DNA from: Gonatopus flavifemur
Taxonomy: Eukaryota > Arthropoda > Insecta > Hymenoptera > Dryinidae
NCBI GenBank assembly: GCA_018340375.1
Contig: JAFFJZ010000003.1
Location: 25,048,001-25,112,000, forward strand
Length of the DNA stretch: 64,000 nucleotides
Reading direction: 5' to 3'
The notes under the pieces were generated by a model, which did no database searches, was not told where the DNA came from, and was given only the letters and a program-made list of their open reading frames with translations. The position numbers and the translations under genes are program-made. Numbering within the stretch: the stretch's first letter is position 1; each line of letters opens with the position of its first letter. Below are positions 46,151 through 58,961 of this stretch, piece after piece.

Positions 46151-49100
46151 CAATCGAACGGCTAGTGTATTCAACTAAAACGATTGTCTTTTTTATCAAC
46201 TCTTTTTCTCACTCTATCTATTTTTATTCTCACGTTCCAAGAACTCACTTTATTCCACGTGGAAAAAGAATCTGCCGCCATGCGAACTTAACGGATTGTT
46301 TGATTGTCACGAGGGAAGTGATAAATGATCTGTTCAATTCAATCATTCATCAATAACTACAACCAGCTATGTCTGCCATGAAACATAGTCTTACTTCAAC
46401 AATCGCGGTTTGCTTTATTCATCACAATTTAGTTTCACTTGTCAAATTGTTCAAATCTTTTGAAAGCTGTGGATAAAAACGTTTTAGGTTCATATGTTCC
46501 AGGGTGGTTATGGTAATCAATATAATTGCATTGGCATTGAAATTGAACCATAGAACAGTGCATAATTTTTCACATGCTTGATATATGAAATGAGAATGTG
46601 CAGGAGACCTTTTCAGAAAGGAATATAAAGAGAACATTCGAGTGTCAGCGCCCACGTTTACATTAAAGTTGATTCACGCCTGCAGAGTTTTCACTGCCTA
46701 GATATGGTTTCTTGATCTTGACAGTTATGGGAGGATAACATAAAAATTCTCTTGAGAATTGAAAAATAAGTTTTCGTATAAATTTTGGATTTTCTCAGAA
46801 AAATACGATGAAAGATGATCCACCTATGATCTTCTCAAGCAGTCATACTGTGATAAAGATATACTATAGATAGTCAGGTGTTAGAATCAACTTTATCAAA
46901 TTATTTCTCAATTCGATTATTGCTTGCTGTTGAAAGAACAGTAGTTTCTAATCTTATTGAATTTTTTCTCAATTAAGTAGCCCGATGTACATGTTTTTTC
47001 AGCTCATCACGTTGTAAAGCTACAAATCACCATCTATAATCCAGTCCAAATCGTCATTGAATTCATCATGCCGGAAACTTGTTTTTGAAGATGTTGTTTC
47101 AGTGAAGTATGATAATGGTGTCGTAATCTGTTTCCTACCACCTTTCGTTTTGACAAAGTATCTCATTGATTGTAAATTATTCGAATGGTGTGTTTCGGGA
47201 AGAAACTGTCTCCCTGGGCTCATGAAATTTTCATCGATATGAACTAAGATGCCACGTATATATTTATATGTATAAAACACTTCAGAATACATAAGGGGTG
47301 GATATTTCCTCGTCAGTATATTGTTATGCGAAGCGTAAAATGTTTCTTGTATAAATAACTTACTTTAAATTTAATATTTATACAAGAAATTCGGCATCTA
47401 TTTATAAAATAAAAAAATGTTAAAAATAATCATAATAGTTTCAGTTGCAGTTTCTCTCCCTCGTTTGCAAAACATGACTTTTGAGATTATTGTGAATTAT
47501 ATGCAAATTATACTCTCTATTTATGATTTTTATCACGCATGTGATGGAATTGAAGCGACATAATTTTCGAAATATCAGATTCATTTTTAGCACCTTCTGT
47601 TCCAATACGTTTGTAATTTTGAAAATATGTTCATTCGAAGTGATATGTGCGCGGTGAATTCACCATGAATTCTTAATATGATTCGACGCAACTGATAACA
47701 AGTGTGCAACACGCCGTCGAAAATGTTGGGATTTGAAAATGCATGGTGAAATCATGACATTTTATTTCATCATATTCGCGTTTGAATGTCAAATGTGGTT
47801 AAAGTCACAAGCTATATTTGTTATTATGGCGAAATTTATTCTGAAATTGGATCAGCTAGTGGGGTTATTTTAATCATGATAAAATTTTCAGGGAAAAAAT
47901 TTGTGATATTTATTCAGGAAGGCATTTATTTAAAGTGTTATGTGGCTCTCTCAGACTCCTTCGAATACCATAGTGATTGGTGAATGAAACTTACACAGAA
48001 AGCTTTCACGAACTTTCCGTTCTGTAATAATTTTTACGCATAATCTTCGTTTTCTCGACGACTCCCACTACAATCATTTAGAAACACATCGAGATAATTG
48101 AATTGGACATTGTTGGAGAGAAATGTACCCGGTCTTTAGCTTATATTGGATCAGTCCCAAGCTCAACATTCCACGATAACGGTATGTCTTTCAGAAATTC
48201 TCTTCTCCCCGAAGAATTCAATGATGATGTTTCGACAAATGTACTAAGATTACGAAACACAGAGAGATCATTTTTAGAATGAAGAAATATGTATGCATTT
48301 TCTGTGCACTTTACTTACGCACTGTAAAAAAGGGGATATTTCACCTACTTTGAGAAAGTATTCTGTCTTTTGAACGTTGAATTTTCCAAAAAGTGAAGGA
48401 AAAGTTCATAAAATTGTGGTGGAAAGTTCTCTATTCTTGGAGAAACTGTGGTGCTACCATATTTTGGAACAGTACTCTACAATTATTTTTCAGAATGCAG
48501 TTATTGTAAGATTGTTATTGTGAAAGAAAAAATGAAACCACACCTTTCTAAGAGATGGACTGCCGGTCAGATGATGGAAATTACTTGTGGACAAAAGTTG
48601 AATCTTTGAAGTTTCATTTTTGAGTGAAAAAAATCTCATGGATTTCAAGAGAAATCAACGACTGCTTGTTCTGTCCTAATTTTCCAGAATTCCTTTATGA
48701 AATATCATATTTACATATTAAATTTGACTCTAGAACAGGCATATGGGGGTTTTCAGGCCCCCAAACGTTTTTTTCTTTCCATCAGTTGAGCATCTCTTTA
48801 TTGAAAATAGTTTTTAACATAACTATTTTCAAACTTTGAGCCCTGGCGAACAAAAAACAATCAATAGTGAATTCAAATCAATTAGGTTTTAAATAAGATA
48901 CAGTCATTTGAAATTTTCTGTGTTTTTCACATGTCTGTTATAGGTTTAATATTGATTCTCAAATATATAAGTATGATATAAGTGATGAAATTCCACAATA
49001 CAGAAATGTAATAATTATTTATTAAATTTTACAAATATGTTATTCAAATTGAGGAGGAAATTCTCAACATTGTGGATAAAATTCTTAGCATTAAGAATTA

Positions 49101-49536
49101 TATTACTGCATTCAATATTTCATTATGAATTCTATTTAATAAATTATTTATGAGGAAAACTTCCGAACTTTGGTAAATAATAAACAACGTGGTACAGGAC
49201 ATTTTCATACTTCTAAACTTGTTGTTCAGTTTTCAATCTACGATTTTTTCTCCCTAAATTACAGTATTTTTGTAAAAGGAGCGAGTTTTTTTGAAGAATC
49301 GATACTAACAAAGTGAATGGATGATGATTGTGTGTTAACATTCCAAACTTCAAAAGATAAATAGCATTTATAAACATTAATATGCATCAAGGGGTTTGAG
49401 AATTCTTTTATACAACACGAGATGCTTAGTGTCTTTAATATTCCCTCCATTTAATATCCAGTGTTTCAAATCAGCAAGTTCGGAAAAACACGAGCGCATC
49501 AAGCATCATCAAGATTTTAAAAGGTCCAGTGGAGCA
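46151..49536. other. Upstream or intronic sequence, nothing recognised
   Basis: A 90-codon minus frame (47020-47292) matches no family. A short perfect hairpin lies at 47343-47389. 48330-48600 has some inverted words but no defined element. Confidence 0.4.
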
Positions 49537-49982
49537 CACGGAGGAGAAGAATGCAGGCCAAAAATATAGTAACCTTTGATAAAAATTTGAGAATATTTCT
49601 TGAATGTATAATAAAGATAAAACTGCTCACATTCCTGTTGAATGGTATTTGAAAAACAATGAAAAATTATCAATATTCAACAAACAATGGAAAATATGAA
49701 TCTCCTGAAAGTCGTGCACCAAATTTCATGAGGTGGATAAAAAAAGTTCGAAATTTTATTGTTCACTTTGTAGAATTTCATGCTCGACTTTTGGGATATT
49801 CTCATTATTTTCTATTGTTTTTTAAGTATTGATCATTTTTCATTATTCTTCGAATAAAATTCGACAGGAATGTGAACAATTTCATCTTTATTATACATTC
49901 AAGGAATACTCTCAGATATTGAGAGATATTTTCAAATTGTTTCAAGATTGCAAGATATTTTCGACTTGCATTTCCCTCCGTG
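49537..49982. mobile_element. 446-bp MITE, CACGGAG ends, flank CA (family A)
   Basis: Left end CACGGAGGAGAAGAATGCAG, right end TTGCATTTCCCTCCGTG, with CA on both sides. The interior is homologous to 9189-9738 and 54724-55189 (ATATAGTAACCTTTGAT, TGAGAATATTTCTTGAA, AACAATGAAAAATTATCAAT). A 67-codon plus frame within it is a by-product. Confidence 0.9.
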
Positions 49983-50742
49983 CACCGTCAGCCTACAAAA
50001 TTGCCAAGGAAGCGAGCATTTTGAATCATTAAAGTTGAGAAAACGTGAGTGATGCGAGCGGAACGAGTGTGGAAGAAATAAATCATTGAGTCTCGAGAAA
50101 TGCGCGCGAAGCCAGCATCAACAGTATTATGAAAAGGCTAGCGAATCGCCGAACTTCAGCCTCTCAAATTGCGAACGGAAAGAGCGGCATGAATCACGAT
50201 TTTGAAAAAATACAAGCAAGACGGTTTTTCAGAATACGAGAGAATATAGCGCAAATATTCTCCCTCTTCTTGGAAATATGGTTAATATTATCTGTGCAGG
50301 TAGAATATCAATACCTGAAGACGTCGTTTTTTCAAGGGTGCAATATCTTGGATTCTAAAATCATGAAATTGCAATGTATCGAATTATTCTAGACTTTATT
50401 AGTGAGTTGAAAATCCTATCCAAAGTTTCCGAGATTCGTGGCCCCTCCAGTGGTAAACTTGCGTTATCGTAATTGAAGAATAATTTTTACTGGAGTGAAA
50501 GATAATTCATTGAATATTGAGGATTGATGAGAAATGAAGCTCCAAAGTATTTGATGTATGTTCATAGGATTTAATTATTCTAAACTGTCTTCTTTAAATG
50601 TACCGAATATATTCGTGAGTTGTTTTTCAAAACTTCTGGCGCCCCGATTTGATTTGATTCCATTCGATTCAAATCAAGGTGATTCGATTCGTAGTTCAAA
50701 ACAGCGCGATTCGCACCCCTTTATTATGTTTCTATTTGTATA
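49983..50742. other. Intron, nothing recognised
   Basis: A GC-richer patch at 50040-50200 has the repeated style GCGAGCGGAACGAG, probably an old repeat; no exon. Confidence 0.35.
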
Positions 50743-50875
50743 CCAACGCCCGGAGTGGAAAATTTTTCAAAATCATATATAATTCCTGTATAATCATATA
50801 AAAGTTATATATAAACTGTACTGGATTATATATAGATTATATATAATTTTGGAAATTTTTCCATCCGGGGCTTGG
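50743..50875. mobile_element. 133-bp foldback, CCAACGCCCGGAG ends
   Basis: The left arm CCCGGAGTGGAAAATTTTTC then AAAATCATATATAA pairs with TTATATATAGATTATATATA, then ATTTTGGAAATTTTTCCATC and CGGGGCTTGG. Confidence 0.75.
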
Positions 50876-52669
50876 TGCCCTTGCCGTGACAGTTTAACCG
50901 CTCTTTAGACAATGTCAGTCCACCCCTTGTTTCTAGTAGAAAATGACCAAAGTTTCCTAATTAGACTCAGAAGGATCTTTGAAATGAAACAAGGCCTGTT
51001 GTTATTAGACGGGATTTCTCTCCATGAATTATTGGATATTGGTCCGTTCGCACTGTGAAAAATAGGGGGAATTTTTCTTCACGCCAGTGGGGGATTTCGT
51101 CTCCTAATCGTCAAGAAATTCCTTTTTTTTTTATCAAGAATAGGGAATTTTCTCCGCACATTGAGAACCTTTTTTGGTTTTTGGGAATCAAATCACTGAT
51201 GTGAAGAATCATCGGAATTTCCCAATATACAGCTACTGTAAAATTCCGATATCTGGATGGAAAATTAATTTCTATCAAATTCTCACACTCTTAGAAGAAT
51301 TCAATTGGAGTTCAATATAATATATGTTCAGTGTATTCCTCGTTTCAGAAATTTTAAGAATCTTCAATTGTGATAATGAATTTCCCGAATCTTATTAACT
51401 TCTGAATATTAACAACACATTCTTATATTTCATAAATTAAGAATATTCTTATGATATTTCATATCAATTCTTACATTAAGATTGAGAAATTCTTTAACAG
51501 TATATGAAATTCACCATAAATCTGACTAAAAATTCAGAATTTTATGGGATTTCCATCAATATTTCAACGTAGATTTTCTGATAAGTGCGAAAAATTTTTA
51601 ACGTGTGTATTAATTACTCTACAATATATGGGTGGAGTTTTTCATAGAAAATTTTCTATGGGGATAATGAAGAATCTCTCAAGCATGGAGGAACTTTACT
51701 GCTACAATTATTTCTCATCGTGTGGGTTGAATAGGACTGTCACGCCTTGCGCATGGGATGCTTCTATAGTAAAGAGATCATTTACAAAAAATATCGGTCG
51801 TAGAATCCTAATTTGAAACCATAGATTTTCACTCCAGAAGAATGGAAACTTGGTCGGAAAAATTGATAGACTTATTCCTAGGATTTTTTCATTATAAACC
51901 CAAGTGAAAAAACTTTGAAAATTATATATAATTTTTGTAGAATGTTTCAGAGAAACGGTTTCACTGAACTTTTTCCGCGAAAATTACATGAAATAGGGTG
52001 TATAAAAAATTCTTCAATCCTTGGGAACGAATTTCTTGTATCATCGTTGTTTGAAATTTTAATTCAGAGTTTTAAATCACTTTTTCAATCATTCGTTAGA
52101 TGGCGTTAAAACAGTTCCATCGAACGATGTCATCACAACTTTGTCTGTGCGACACAGTTGCACGACATAACTGAGAGAACCATGGACTCTAGTATTTCAA
52201 CTTTACCGACTCAAGGTTCAAGTATCAAGAACTGTATCCACTTGATTCGCATTGGAAGTAAAGATTGGTAATGTGTCTTCATTATCTGTATATGATTCTT
52301 CATGTAAAAAACTAAATCCCTTCCAAATTGATCAACAGTTTCTGAGATTGATTATGATCATTCGAATACCACGATCCAAATTGTATTTAAACCAAATGTC
52401 TTGAGAATCACTTTATCTCTCTCTCTCTCTCAGCACCTCCATACGTTCAGTTTTGAAAATCATTTTCATAGGGAAATTGCAAAATAAAAAGTCATCTATG
52501 ACATACAAAAAAAAACAAAACGTTTTTGTGGAGGAAATATAGCCCTACGTCAAATTCCATGATGAATATCTTTCATAAGCGTTAAAGATTTCGATATAAC
52601 TTTCTTTACTTGTACCGAAAAAAGTCATCGCGAGAGCTCATATGTTGCCTCGATACCGCAACTTGACTT
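50876..52669. other. Intron, nothing recognised
   Basis: Contains inverted GGGAATTT/AAATTCCC words around 51060-51240 and a short (CT)n run at 52421-52433. No exon. Confidence 0.4.
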
Positions 52670-52856
52670 TGAGAGAAGGGCTTTATGGAAGGAAGAAAGG
52701 GAGGAAGGAAGGATGAGCTATAAAAAAAAGGAAAAATGTGAAATAAAAAAGAAGAGAGAAGTAAGGAGAGAATATATTGAGACTGAAGAAGGATGGAATA
52801 TTTTTTAGAGGGAAAGGAAAAGAGTAGGGAAGAAAAAGGGAGAAGAATTCTCACCG
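52670..52856 (+). repeat. Long polypurine tract
   Basis: About 185 bases are almost entirely A and G on the plus strand (GGAAGGAAG and AAAGGAGAAG-type words), broken by a few pyrimidines. The complement gives the 82-codon Ser/Leu/Phe frame on the minus strand, which is an artefact. Confidence 0.8.
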
Positions 52857-54723
52857 CCTGTCATGTCATGTGAAGTCGAGGTAACTGGAATAGTAGGTCA
52901 AATACGCCAAAGATAAGTGGACCTACGTTGGAAGGAATAGAAAAAGCAAAGGATAATGACCCATGAGGTCTCAACCGTTTTCTCGAAATACCAATTTCTA
53001 TTCACTTTCCACATCTTCCATCATTTCTGACTTATATACGATTTGACAAATACGAAACGGTGAATACCCTAGCAATTTATTATTGACGATAGACGAGTTG
53101 AAGAGAGAAAAAATAGCGAATCTTATATTTCTCAAATCAGAACTAGTTCTTCGAATTATATACAAGAATATTTTTCCATGAATGAATGTCTCTTGAATGA
53201 TAGACGCGTATTAGAAGGATTAAATAGCGCAATGCCCGTAAGCGATCGATATTCGAGGTTTGATTTACATAGTGAATCGCCAAAGGCTTCGAATGATTGA
53301 CATTTGATCACACAGATATAATCAATGGGAATTTCACTTTTATCCATTCACATACAGAGGATTTTAATTGGAGTAGATCTTGTTGAGAAGAAAATTGGAA
53401 TGACATGACGTAATCTACAAGGAATCACATAAAATTCGTGTGATTTCGTATACGTACGCGTGTGTTTCGATCGGGAGAGATGCTGTAAGAATGGATACTG
53501 GAATCACATGATAAAACATATCGAGTTTCATGAAACTGATAAAATACAGAGAAGGTAAATCAAAACTGTAACTCGTGTGACGAGGGAAGAGTGTCTCTCC
53601 CCTATTTGTTTCTCATTTTTATACGATCGTTGAGATGTATTTGTTTTCCAAACAGATGAGCATCAGAAAAACATGGGAAAATGTGATTTTTTAAATTCTG
53701 CGGTTATAGCAGATGTCACGTAAAACAATAACTTCATATAAAAATTAAATGAAATTTTCTTCATGAAATAATTCTGCGAAAGTTATAAGGAATTTTTATC
53801 ACATTATCATATTTTACGGATATTTTCATTTATAGAAATTGTATATAATTATTATTTCGTTGAATATTCTGCAATGAAAAAAATGCTATTGTTTCAGAAA
53901 ATCATGTATCATTGGAAGTGAAGTTGCATCCAACCCTATGCAAACCAATAAGAGAACATAGAGCAGTATGAAAACAAAGCACACATTGACAACATGATAA
54001 TGTAATGTATCAAGTATTATGAGTAATATCGCATGAATTGTAATCTCTTCCTCGTTTACATAGAGTAATTATATAACATATTTTTTTCGTAACAGCGACA
54101 CAAGCCACATAAAACGTATCACATATCAGGAATCTATAAAGTGGGTTGCGATACGTTCAGTCACAAGTACATTGTTCAACTTTTAGATCATAATAATTGT
54201 AACGATTCGAATCCAACTACGCGCGTTGATACATTTAATTATCCATAATCATTTCAATAACTAACCCTCTATATGGATCTTGTTCGCCAATGCCCAGGAT
54301 TCAGCAGTGGAGGAACTCGAGTTACAGATCATTGAATTTGTAGAAGATATATGAATCAATTAAAGATAACCAAATTTCATTCAACAAGAATAATGGTATT
54401 GATTAAAAAAATTGAAGTCAAATATTGACAATGAGCTGAGTTGAACGATAAAATGTAAATCAATTGATATTTTGAGTTGAACAAAGATAAATATCGTTTG
54501 AAACAATGGGTTCCGATGAAATTATGTTTGTAAGCAAGACTAACGGAATTAGGTACCTCTTGTCACAGTTTTAACGGAATTTAGGCCTAAAATTAATATC
54601 TTAACGGAAACATTCACTCAACATATCAATTCTGATGAAATTATGGAAGATCTTAACATTCGGGGTGCGTAACAGTCTGGCTTGAACCATTTTTCCACGG
54701 AAAACACAAAATTGTAACAATTG
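52857..54723. other. Intron, nothing recognised
   Basis: No supported exon, repeat end or RNA gene. Confidence 0.4.
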
Positions 54724-55189
54724 CACGGAGAAAAATGCAGGTCGAAAATATAGTAATCTTTAATGAAAATTTGAAATTATTTCTTAAAATGTGGGAATTT
54801 TTCTTAAATGCACAATAAAGACAAAACGGTCCACTTTTTTGTGGAATTGTATTCGGAAAACAATGAAAAATTATCAATACTTAATAAAGAATAGAAAAAC
54901 ATATGAACGTTCTAAAAGTCGCATACGAAATTCCACAAAGTGAATAGTAGGATATTGAAATTTTGTGACTATTTTTGTGAAATTTCACGCGTGACTTTTG
55001 GAAAGTTCATATGTTTCTCTATTCTTTATCAAGTATTGATAATTTTTCATTGTTTTTCGAATAAAATTCCACAACAAAGTAGACCGTTTTGTATTTATTA
55101 TGCATTTGAGAAAAACTCTCAGATTTTAAGAAACATTCTCACATTTTTATTGAAGATTACTATATTTTCGACCTTCATTCTTCTCCGTG
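54724..55189. mobile_element. 466-bp MITE, CACGGAG ends, flank TG (family A)
   Basis: Left end CACGGAGAAAAATGCAGGTC, right end GACCTTCATTCTTCTCCGTG, with TG on both sides. The interior is homologous to 9189-9738 and 49537-49982. Short frames on either strand inside it are by-products of the inverted arms. Confidence 0.9.
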
Positions 55190-58100
55190 TGGCTGCGTTG
55201 TGCAACAAAGAATCGCTTTCGGTATTTGAATGAAAAATCTTGTAATATATAATCCAACATTGTTCATAAGATAAAATAACTGCTGCATTCAAGTGTGGAA
55301 ACTGCAGTTCTTCTCGCTCATTCTACTTTCAGCGTAAAATATGCTATGAGAAAAACAATAAACTTGTGAACTTCACAATTCAAAGGGGATACCAGTGGCC
55401 CCTGACGATGCAACCTGAGCCAAGTCTTTTCTGACAAATTATTCGAAGATAAAGCAATAAAAGGAAAATATCGCTCTGGACAGACCTTCTTCATTGATTG
55501 ATATTTTCATTTCGTACCTTCGTGTTTGAGTAATTTGTCAGACTTATTTTTGTTGTGACCTTTTCTAACCAATGCTTCTTGTGTTTTATAGAAAAATTTA
55601 CAATTTGTTTCCATGTTTATATTTTTCTGAAAGTTCGCCCGTTCTGTCCCTCTTCCCTATCCAAATCTTTGGTCGTTGGTTACCGGGAACTGACGAGTTC
55701 TCGGTAAATCTCATTGTCCGCTTGTGAGCAAGCCCAATAGTCTCTTGTACAGGACTTCCTGATATACCAGACGAGAGTTATTCTTACTACGGTGCAAGCT
55801 CACCGCCAAGCGGAGTACAGTGATAACCATCATTCCAAGTCAGACCTACCTACACGTGGAGTTATCTTGACTCAGTGTACGCGCATGCGCTACCCATAGC
55901 ACACCGAGGTCTTTCAGGCACTTTTGTTCGAACAAATCAACTTCCAGAAAGCATTTCGAGTCCAAATAAACTGAAATTTTCCAAACACTCAGAACAAACT
56001 TATGAACATTTTTTTTTCGATCATCAATTCTGTCGAATCTCGCTTTCTGGTTTAGAAGGAATCTTTGTGATCTTATCGAGGGACCGACAATTTTTCTGTC
56101 TCAAAAATTGGAAATTTCTTACACCAAAAATAGTTCCTCGCGTCATTGGAGGGGAGTTTTGTGATCGTTTCTAGGAGCCGAAAATTTTATCGTCGCCAAG
56201 ATAAAAAGTTCTTACTTCCAAATGTTTCTCCGAACTCGGAGAAAAATTTTTGATCCCGTGTCTGTCAACAAACTGCGAACGCGCATATCTTCCATTCCAC
56301 TTATCCGATTCCGATAAAATTGATGCCACACTCAGAGGAAAGTGATTTGGAAATGAGAGGAAAAATCTCTCTCAATCAGAAAAGATATTTCACTTTTGTT
56401 GTGTTCTTCAATTGAGAATGTGCCTCTGCGATTGAGAGTATTTTGACCAAATGAAAATTCTTTCACCACAAAAATGTAATCCTCTCAAATCTGTCGTCCA
56501 AAGTGAGAAGACTGTAAGTGCATTTGATTTGAATTCGAGAAAATAAAAAAAAACTGTTTTCTTTTAAAATTAATAGAACAAATCATTTTTCAATGACAAA
56601 CCATTTCTAGGGTATAATATACCCTGGAAATACCCTGTGTTAGTTACGGTTTTTTTTTCCATAAACGTCTCAAATTTGATTAATTTCTTCATATGTCGAA
56701 TTGCTGTTATTGAAAAAGTAATAATAGGTATTTTTCAAAAAGGAAAAACTCATTTTCGTCAAAAATGCGACTCACGGTCTTTTGCCTTGGGCGGCAGAAG
56801 GGCAGAGGAATACTTTTGATATCATAAATTAAAGGAGAAGTTGCATCAGAATGAGAGGGATACTCTTATTTTAAGATTAATTTTTTTTTGGTGCACAGTC
56901 GTGGAGTGAGACGATATTGGTCCCTTAAAAGTTTCACCCCATTGATCCAGAGCATTCAAGTGAGAAAAGACAAATGTGATGAAAAATTGCGATTTTTGCG
57001 AACGCGCGTGTCTCATCTCCTCGCTTTTTCGATTCCCATGAAACTTATAGTATGTTTCTGTGATGGTTTCATGATAGTAACATATAAATTTCGGTTAAAT
57101 CAATTGAGAGGGAAGGAAAACTTTCTTCTTCGGAATCAATATTTTTAGAAATTTTTTTGGAAGCATGCCTTCTTTCGTCGTCACGCGGCCCGAAGCGTAA
57201 AATGCTTGGGAGCCCATGAATAGCCACAAATTTTCACGCCTTTCTAAAGCAATATCTTACACTGCGTACTTAGGAGTAATTTCGAAGTAATTCTACCGCA
57301 CTTTTTGAGTTTATTTTGCGCAGGTATATTCGATTTGGCAACGCCCTTCTACAGAAGCGTTTAAAACCGCGTGCTCCGGCGTACTTTTAGTCATACTTTG
57401 ACTTTACTTTTTGGCATAATTAGGCATAGATGTATTTCTACAAGGGTCCAAGAGGAAACTCAGAGATTTGCACTTTCATAGCACATTTGATACCGAGTTT
57501 GATAGCTGTCAAGTGTCAAACCTATATATGTTACAACATTGGATTCGTCACGAGCATTTCCATACACGAAGAGAAATAAATATTGAAAAACATCATAATT
57601 TATAGGGATTCAGCGTTGATGTGACCCGATTTAAATTGTTCACATGAAACAATTTTTAATTTCTCATAATGTCTTGGACTTTTATAAAGGAATATGATAC
57701 TTCACTCATGAAAGCCTAAGCTAATATGGTACTTTCGAAGATTTTTTTCACATCATTAATTTGCTTCGAGACAGACCAGCGCTGAACCTCCATAAAATAT
57801 GGTATTTTCCAACGTACCTGTTTTCTCCATCTAGAAAATATTCCGATAATCGTTTAGAAAATATATTCTATAAACTGCATCTTCATTTTCGAGAGCATAT
57901 TCACTTGTTCCTTCGTTGCTGGAATCTCACGGTGGTTTTTCAAGTAAAATTCCTTCAGTAATTATCGTAAAGTTTATAGACACTCGAGGATTAATAATTC
58001 CAAATAATCCGGTAAGAACGGCTGATCATTGAATGGCAGCAGTCGTTTGCATTTTTATGTGCTCGTGTATTAAATCTTGTGACGTGGAAATATCGTTAAT

Positions 58101-58612
58101 TTCCCTCAGTGGCAAATATTTTTGGTGTGACGTTAATTACAATTTGTTACATTTCATTCACCATTCTCAGCTGAAAGGATGGTTAATAACTAGCAACTCA
58201 GTCAGACGTTAACAATTAATTGCTTTGTCTTTCGGAATGGAAGTACTTTTACCTTCGGTCTTTATCTCTTTGAAATTAGTTGTACTAATCCTACATTATA
58301 TGAATCTTCGCGTTGAGAAATTACATGAAAGATAAAAGCGCCCGTTTTCTGAGGGAATGAATAAATCATTTCACGAATCGTCTTGAACGATTTCCCCAAT
58401 TCGATTTCTTCGAAAATATCACGTAGCATAAAAATGATTACACGCGACATTGTTGAAATGTGATAAATTGTGTTACCTATTTGATATAATTGTATAATAT
58501 TTCACATTCCATTTCAATAAATTTCAAATGCCAGCGAAATTCTTTTGAATAACGTTAAACGAAGTATAAGGATACAATTCAAATTCCATGACCGATATAT
58601 CGTTCGACTTAC
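55190..58612. other. Intron between distal and middle exons
   Basis: A GC-richer patch at 55680-55920 includes GCGCATGCGC (55881-55890). 56330-56520 carries CTCTCAAT/ATTGAGAG words, probably an old palindrome array. No MCT exon is seen. Confidence 0.4.
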
Positions 58613-58961
58613 CCGCGGTGTGTAATGGATGATGATGGAACTTGACAGTCGCTGGTATCGCGAGGGTGGCTGGTACCGATAGTTGTAATCCCGGTCCCAA
58701 CAGGTGCACTAAGGTGCTGACGATCGTTATAACCCATCCCCAACCGCCTTCCGGATAATAATGTCTGCAGAGCAATCGTCTTGTTTGCAATTCGTTTTTC
58801 GTGTTGTTATTGACATTTTGATGCGCCTTTGAACTCTTTTTTGTTGCTTTTTCTGTTTTGCTTTGTTCCTTTCTCAACGGTTTTTTCGTCGAATTATGTT
58901 TTTTCTCTTTGGCTATAACGATGTCCAGTAATGGCCAAGATCGAGCTCGTGATATCGACAT
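58613..58961 (-). CDS. SLC16 MCT alternative first exon, distal version, lysine-rich N-terminus
   Basis: The first in-frame ATG is at 58961 (G at -3). The open frame extends 14 codons further upstream to a GTG and is closed by an in-frame TAA before that. Residues 1-66 are strongly basic (runs such as AKEKKHNSTKKPLRKEQ and KATKKSSK). HYYPEGGWGWVI follows at 67-78, then helix 1 (ITIVSTLVHLLGPGLQLSV), then a tail ending HPLHTA before donor GTAAGT (58612-58607), phase 1. The tail aligns with VYLHT of the middle version, supporting a common origin. HYYP to donor is 50 codons. Helices 2-12 must come from elsewhere. Start choice is moderately secure because an upstream splice acceptor cannot be excluded. 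Confidence 0.8.

Noticed and set aside
47020..47292. 90-codon minus-strand frame ending in DLDWIIDGDL
   Set aside because: Looks slightly protein-like, but I see no homology, no convincing acceptor and no canonical polyadenylation signal just after it; RNA evidence would be needed.
52606..52854. 82-codon minus frame rich in Ser, Leu and Phe
   Set aside because: It is the complement of the polypurine tract; composition alone explains it.
55875..56174. 99-codon plus-strand frame
   Set aside because: No recognisable domain; it starts in the GC-richer patch and runs into ordinary intron sequence.
1311..58961. Three independent complete MCT genes in tandem
   Set aside because: No exons for helices 2-12 follow the middle or distal versions before the next version begins, and all three donors share one phase.
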